Source of the DNA: Angelakisella sp.
GTDB lineage: Bacteria; Bacillota; Clostridia; Oscillospirales; Ruminococcaceae
DNA: 8,533 bases
Assembly (NCBI GenBank): GCA_013316495.1
Contig: WSMP01000003.1
Coordinates: forward strand, 1 to 8,533
Reading direction: 5' to 3'
Part shown: piece by piece, positions 5,502-8,533 of the stretch
Numbering within the stretch: the first letter of the stretch is position 1
Layout: each line of letters opens with the position of its first letter
Translations under genes and position numbers: made by a program
Notes under the pieces: model-generated
What the model was told of the DNA's origin: nothing
The model's input: only the letters and a program-made list of their open reading frames with translations
The model's database searches: none

Positions 5502-8500
5502 ATGACCGATTTTGTCCATCTCCACGTCCACACCGAGTACAGCCTGCTGGACGGGGCCTGTAAGATAAACGAGCTGGTGGCCCAGGCCAAGGAGCTGGGA
5601 CAGGAGGCGGTGGCCATCACCGACCACGGGGTGATGTACGGGGCTATCGACTTTTACAAGGCCGCCAAAAAAGCGGGGATAAAGCCCATCATTGGCTGCG
5701 AGGTCTACGTGGCCCCCAGGGGCCGGGGGGATAAGGACCCCGCAAAAGACAAGCGTCCCTACCACCTGGTGCTCCTTTGTAAAAACAATACCGGCTACCA
5801 GAACCTGGCTTGGCTGGTTTCCCGCGGGTTCACCGAGGGGTTCTACTTTAAGCCCCGCATCGACCGGGAACTGATTCCCGGCCACACCGAAGGGCTTATC
5901 TGCCTTTCCGCCTGCCTGGCGGGGGAGGTGCCCCGCGCCCTCACCGCGGGGGAGTACGAGAAGGCAAGGGAGGCTGCCACCTGGTATCGGGACCAATTCG
6001 GGGCGGAGAACTACTTCATTGAGGTGCAGAACCACGGCATCGAGGACCAGGTGCGCATCCTGCCCCAGCTGGTGAAGCTCTCGGAGGAGCTGGGGGTGGG
6101 ACTTGTGGCCACCAACGATTCCCACTACCTAAAAAAGGAGGACCACCAGCTCCAGCACCTCCTTATCTGCATCCAGACCGGCCACACCGTGGACGAGGAG
6201 ATGGCCCTGGAGTTCCCCACTGAGGAGTTTTATCTGAAGTCCGGGGACGAGATGGCGGCGGTCTTCCCAAAGCTCCCCTCTGCCATCCAGAACACGGTGG
6301 AGATTGCAAAGCGCTGCCAGGTGGAATTTGAGTTCGGAAAGACCAAGCTCCCCCGGTTTGAAGCGCCAAATGGCGAAGACAACGTGGACTACTTCTTCCG
6401 CCTATGCCGGGAGGGGTTTATCCGCCGCTACGGCGAAAACGCCCCCCAGGAGGTCCGGGAACGGCTGGAGTACGAGCTTTCGGTGATTCACAAGATGGGG
6501 TACGTGAACTACTACCTCATCGTCTACGATTTCATCAATTACGCCCGCAGCGTGGGAATCCCGGTGGGGCCGGGCCGGGGCTCCGGCGCTGGGTCCATCG
6601 CCGCCTACTGCATCGGCATCACCGGCATCGATCCCATCCGGTTTGGCCTCCTCTTCGAGCGCTTCCTAAACCCGGAGCGGGTAAGTATGCCGGACTTTGA
6701 TATCGACTTCTGCGGCGTCCGCCGCCAGGAGGTCATCGACTACGTGGTGCAAAAGTACGGGGCGGACCATGTGGCCCAGATTGTCACCTTTGGCACCATG
6801 GCGGCCCGCGGGGCCATCCGGGACGTGGGCCGTGCGTTGGGGATTCCCTATCCCCAGGTGGACCAGGCGGCGAAGATGGTCCCCATGGAGCTGCACATCA
6901 CCCTGAAAAAGGCCATTGAAGGCTCCAAGGAGCTGCGGGATTTGATGGAGGTGGAGCCCAAAATCCGGCAGCTGGTGGAGCTGGCCCAGCAGGTGGAGGG
7001 GATGCCCCGCCACGCCGGCACCCATGCCGCCGGGGTGGTCATCACCCATGACACGGTGGAAAGCTATGTCCCCCTGGCGAAAAATGATGAAGCTGTGGTG
7101 ACCCAGTACACCATGACCACCCTGGAGGAGCTGGGCCTTTTGAAGATGGACTTTTTGGGCCTGCGAAACCTCACCGTCATTGACGACACGGAAAAGATGC
7201 TCCGGCGGGAGGACCCAGGCTTCTCCATCGAGGAGATACCTCTGGACGACCCAAAGGTGTTCCAGATGCTCTCCGCCGGGGAGACCAGCGGGGTGTTCCA
7301 GCTGGAATCCGGAGGGATGCGCCGGGTTATTACCCAGCTTCAGCCTTCCTCCTTCGAGGATATTATCGCCGTCATCTCCCTCTACCGCCCCGGCCCCATG
7401 GAGTCTATCCCCAAGTATATTGACTGCCGCCATCACCCGGAGCACGTTACCTACCTCACCGAAAAGCTCCGCCCCATTCTGGAGGTTACCTACGGCTGCA
7501 TCGTCTACCAGGAGCAGGTGATGCAGATTTGCCGGGAGCTGGGGGGCTACAGCTACGGCCAGGCCGATTTGGTCCGCCGGGCCATGAGTAAGAAAAAGGC
7601 CGACGTGATGGCGAAGGAGCGCACCCACTTTTTGGAGGGGTGCCGGAAGAACGGGGTGGAGGAGGCCGCCGCCAACCAGATTTTTGGGGAGATGGAGACC
7701 TTTGCCGCCTACGCCTTCAACAAATCCCACGCCGCCGCCTACGCCCTGGTGGCCTACCAAACCGCCTACCTGAAATGTCACCATCCCAAGGAGTACATGG
7801 CGGCCCTGCTTACCAGTATTCTGGACAACACCAACAAGGTCATCGAGTATATCGAGGAGTGCGGCCGTTTGGGGATTCAGGTGCTGCCCCCCCGCATCAA
7901 CGAAAGCGGGGAAGGCTTCACCGCCACCCCGGAGGGGATTCGCTTTGGCCTGCTGGCGGTGAAAAACCTGGGCGCCGGGGTTATTCGGGAGATGATTGCA
8001 GAGCGGGAGAAGGACGGGCCCTTTACGAGCTTTTTGGACTTTTACCGCCGGACCTACAGCGGGGAAATGAATAAGCGGAGCCTGGAAAGCCTTATTAAAA
8101 GCGGGGCTTTGGACGGCCTGGGGGCCAACCGCCGCCAAATGCTGGAGGGCTACCCCAAGGTGGGGGAGGTGCTGGCGGCCAGGGACCGGTGGAGGAGCAC
8201 CGGCCAAATCAGTCTCTTTGGGGACGAGCCGGACGAGGAAGAGTTATCCCTCCCCCTGGTTGAGGAGGACGAGCCCTCCGTCCTGCTGGCGGGGGAGAAA
8301 GAGGTTACCGGCCTCTATATCTCCGGTCATCCTATGTCCCATTACGAGGCCCTTTACCCCAAATACGGCGCGGTTAAGCTCATCCGCCTCACCGACCCGG
8401 AGGTGAACCAAAGCTACGACAACGCGTCGGTCTTCGTCATGGGGATGATTACCGCCAAGCGGCTGAAGCTCACCAAGGGGGGGGAGAACATGGCCTTCCT

Positions 8501-8533
8501 CACCCTGGAGGACATGACGGGGGCCATGGAGGT
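5502..8533 (+). CDS. dnaE: DNA polymerase III alpha subunit (DnaE), C-terminus beyond window
   Basis: The window holds 1010 complete codons; roughly the last 100-200 residues are cut off. This C-family replicative polymerase starts with a PHP domain whose nine metal ligands all appear intact: H8, H10, D17, H42, E67, H88, C138, D206, H208. The palm carries PGRGSGAGS (357-365) and the catalytic aspartates D400 and D402 (PDFDIDFC) and D550 (KMDFLGLRNLT). Further conserved segments are RHAGTHAAGVV (503-513), YRPGPM, and FNKSHAAAYA (739-748). A helix-hairpin-helix region lies near 812-880 (LLAVKNLGAG). QISLF (902-906) fits a beta-clamp binding pentapeptide, and an OB fold begins near V977. The upstream site (AAAGTGGTG, 5488-5496) is weaker than others in the cluster. 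The architecture fits a Gram-positive DnaE; whether it is the main replicase or a PolC partner cannot be told here. Confidence 0.97.
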   Translation, partial: MTDFVHLHVHTEYSLLDGACKINELVAQAKELGQEAVAITDHGVMYGAIDFYKAAKKAGIKPIIGCEVYVAPRGRGDKDPAKDKRPYHLVLLCKNNTGYQNLAWLVSRGFTEGFYFKPRIDRELIPGHTEGLICLSACLAGEVPRALTAGEYEKAREAATWYRDQFGAENYFIEVQNHGIEDQVRILPQLVKLSEELGVGLVATNDSHYLKKEDHQLQHLLICIQTGHTVDEEMALEFPTEEFYLKSGDEMAAVFPKLPSAIQNTVEIAKRCQVEFEFGKTKLPRFEAPNGEDNVDYFFRLCREGFIRRYGENAPQEVRERLEYELSVIHKMGYVNYYLIVYDFINYARSVGIPVGPGRGSGAGSIAAYCIGITGIDPIRFGLLFERFLNPERVSMPDFDIDFCGVRRQEVIDYVVQKYGADHVAQIVTFGTMAARGAIRDVGRALGIPYPQVDQAAKMVPMELHITLKKAIEGSKELRDLMEVEPKIRQLVELAQQVEGMPRHAGTHAAGVVITHDTVESYVPLAKNDEAVVTQYTMTTLEELGLLKMDFLGLRNLTVIDDTEKMLRREDPGFSIEEIPLDDPKVFQMLSAGETSGVFQLESGGMRRVITQLQPSSFEDIIAVISLYRPGPMESIPKYIDCRHHPEHVTYLTEKLRPILEVTYGCIVYQEQVMQICRELGGYSYGQADLVRRAMSKKKADVMAKERTHFLEGCRKNGVEEAAANQIFGEMETFAAYAFNKSHAAAYALVAYQTAYLKCHHPKEYMAALLTSILDNTNKVIEYIEECGRLGIQVLPPRINESGEGFTATPEGIRFGLLAVKNLGAGVIREMIAEREKDGPFTSFLDFYRRTYSGEMNKRSLESLIKSGALDGLGANRRQMLEGYPKVGEVLAARDRWRSTGQISLFGDEPDEEELSLPLVEEDEPSVLLAGEKEVTGLYISGHPMSHYEALYPKYGAVKLIRLTDPEVNQSYDNASVFVMGMITAKRLKLTKGGENMAFLTLEDMTGAME

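Noticed and set aside
6666..8207. 513-codon minus-strand frame opposite dnaE
   Set aside because: There are no domains, the composition is skewed to His, Gly and Leu, and it is fully explained as the antisense of dnaE codons.

Overview
The window looks like chromosomal core DNA from a high-GC member of the Clostridia, plausibly a gut Oscillospiraceae/Ruminococcaceae type. This is inferred from hprK, whiA and a Gram-positive style dnaE in one gene string, a T-box riboswitch, strong AGGAGG-like ribosome binding sites and GC-rich codon use. I cannot assign a species. I see no transposase, phage gene, tRNA, rRNA or CRISPR array.

Left end (1-453, minus strand). A sigma-A type promoter at 425-453 drives a T-box leader of about 280 nt, which ends in an intrinsic terminator (141-176). 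Beyond it lie a good ribosome binding site and the first codons of a gene that runs off the window. The specifier-loop codon reads UUC (Phe) and the peptide begins MKAALEAIRAA, so the gene is most likely pheS, controlled by the charging of tRNA-Phe.

Divergent control region (454-582). Back to back with that promoter is a plus-strand promoter candidate (514-542), which appears to open a long rightward gene string.

Rightward cluster (583-8533, plus strand). The order is a 57-residue predicted membrane protein, hprK (HPr kinase/phosphorylase, carbon catabolite control), an 82-residue two-helix membrane protein, a YcdX-like PHP phosphatase, murB (peptidoglycan precursor synthesis), whiA (division/sporulation-linked DNA-binding protein), a Pro/Glu/Ser-rich lipoprotein of unknown function, and dnaE (DNA polymerase III alpha, cut off in its OB fold). 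From hprK onward gaps are 13-28 nt, or a 4-nt ATGA overlap, with no internal terminator, so co-transcription is likely. The string joins carbon-state signalling, cell-wall precursor synthesis, a division regulator and the replicase.

The layout is a variant of the familiar Firmicutes hprK-murB-rapZ-glmR-whiA neighbourhood: rapZ and glmR are missing between murB and whiA. Less ordinary points are the two small membrane proteins, the unknown lipoprotein coupled to whiA, a short hairpin over the whiA ribosome binding site, and divergence of the pheS N-terminus from the expected pattern after residue 11. I found no clear sign of an entirely new multi-gene system.
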